Assembly (NCBI GenBank): GCA_013396525.1 | Contig: VWYX01001253.1 | Span: forward strand, 100,997-164,996 | DNA: 64,000 nucleotides | DNA from: Chaetorhynchus papuensis | Lineage: Eukaryota > Chordata > Aves > Passeriformes > Rhipiduridae | Direction of reading: 5' to 3' | In this document: piece after piece, positions 63,201 through 64,000 of the stretch | Layout: each line of letters opens with the position of its first letter | How positions within the stretch are numbered: the first letter of the stretch is position 1 | Program-made: the position numbers and the translations under genes | Notes under the pieces: generated by a model | Seen by the model: the letters and a program-made list of their open reading frames with translations, nothing else | The model's database searches: none | Told to the model about the DNA's origin: nothing

Positions 63201-64000
63201 CAGGACGGGTCACCTGAGCCTGCTCCCCAGCCCAAAATCCCTGTTTACTTGGGCCTAATACAGCACCTTCCCCCTAATTCACCTTACTCCTCTCTACCCT
63301 TCAAGTTTTTGTACTCCAGCTTTTCTGGAGGAGAGCTTATAACTTTCTCCTTTGTCTGTGCAACATCCAACACATCAGAAGAGCTGCTGACAACTGCTGA
63401 AGATTAAAAGGGCCAAAGTGGGAGTGACCCACAATCCAAAAAAGTTGTCTTTTAGTCAGAGAGAGGAAGAACGGGGAAATGGAGATAAGAATTTCCTCAC
63501 AGGGACGTCTTGCTCCCAAACAAGTTCTCAATGTATTGAACAGGAGGTAGGTCTTATCCATAGCAACAACTGAGCCCTGCTCTCAAAGACCAGTTACTTT
63601 CTATTAGAAATAGATCAAGGAGATGATATAGGTGTTTAAAGGGCAGCTGAGTGAATAGATCAAAGCCCTGTCCTTATCAGACATCTTCCAGCTGAAGCAA
63701 GGGCCTGCAAGTGGATGAGAAGAGCTGTGTATAAAACATCATCCTACAACCGGACACCAGCTTAATCTGTTTTAGTTTAATCAAGGGATTAAGTCCTTAA
63801 TCTGAAATAACTGTCTAAGCACAGATTTATTTTTTTTTAAATATCACTGGCATAGCTCTAATAATGCAATTAATTAACCAGGTTGTACTCCATGTGATGC
63901 AAAGCTTTGGGTACTTTTAGAACAACCTTCCCAGCAACAGACTCATGCTGGAAGAGCCTGAGTGCTGGCAGCCATAGTTTCACTGCCCGTTGTTACCCAT

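Larger units (their letters stand above)
56264..64000. other. Upstream region without a recognised gene
   Basis: It contains the probable promoter patch at 56.4-56.6 kb, the CR1 copy at 59.4 kb, GC- and CpG-richer stretches at about 61.44-61.92 kb, and a pair of NRF-1-like GCGCATGC / GCGTGCGCAG sites at 62911-62939. No reading frame in it resembles a known protein. The true first exon of the PLEKHG4B-like gene may be here. Confidence 0.7.

Noticed and set aside
1..64000. Prokaryotic or viral systems (CRISPR, operons, phage, retroviral genes)
   Set aside because: No regularly spaced repeats, gene clusters, gag/pol-like frames or paired LTRs were seen. The window is ordinary vertebrate intron-rich DNA.

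Overview
This window looks like vertebrate nuclear DNA, most likely from a bird. It has one widely spaced, intron-bearing gene, GT-AG splice sites and two LINE copies with the 3' ends typical of CR1 (chicken repeat 1). I recognise no mammalian SINE or L1 sequence. A non-avian sauropsid cannot be excluded.

One protein-coding gene can be supported. It lies on the minus strand, with 12 coding exons between 56,263 and 10,487. I read these directly, and their splice phases are mutually consistent: 3,660 nt, 1,220 codons, no stop. The protein belongs to the PLEKHG4 / PLEKHG4B / ARHGEF40 family of Rho guanine-nucleotide exchange factors and fits PLEKHG4B best. In order, the exons encode an N-terminal globular domain shared with ARHGEF40 (exon 1 and the start of exon 2), a long acidic, probably disordered segment in a single 2.1-kb exon, a Sec14/CRAL-TRIO-like domain (exons 3-7) and a spectrin-like helical region (exons 8-12). 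The catalytic DH-PH exons were not found in the remaining 10.5 kb and are presumably beyond the low-coordinate end. The exon carrying the start codon is not securely identified. One candidate lies in a CpG-rich patch at 56.4-56.6 kb.

Layout from high to low coordinates: 56.3-64 kb is upstream DNA with a CR1 fragment and some CpG-rich patches but no recognisable gene. 49.8-56.1 kb is intron 1, with a CpG island carrying paired CCAAT boxes next to a 39-bp minisatellite. 47.7-49.8 kb is the giant exon 2. 10.5-42.5 kb holds the ten remaining exons, separated by introns of 0.5-12.9 kb. 1-10.5 kb is intron 12, with another CR1 copy.

Two intronic places (about 20.7-20.8 kb and 5.7-5.85 kb) combine CpG enrichment with a good minus-strand splice donor. 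They are candidate alternative first exons for shorter isoforms. I found no operon, CRISPR array, viral gene or clearly new biological system. The points most worth checking are gene-structure and promoter questions.
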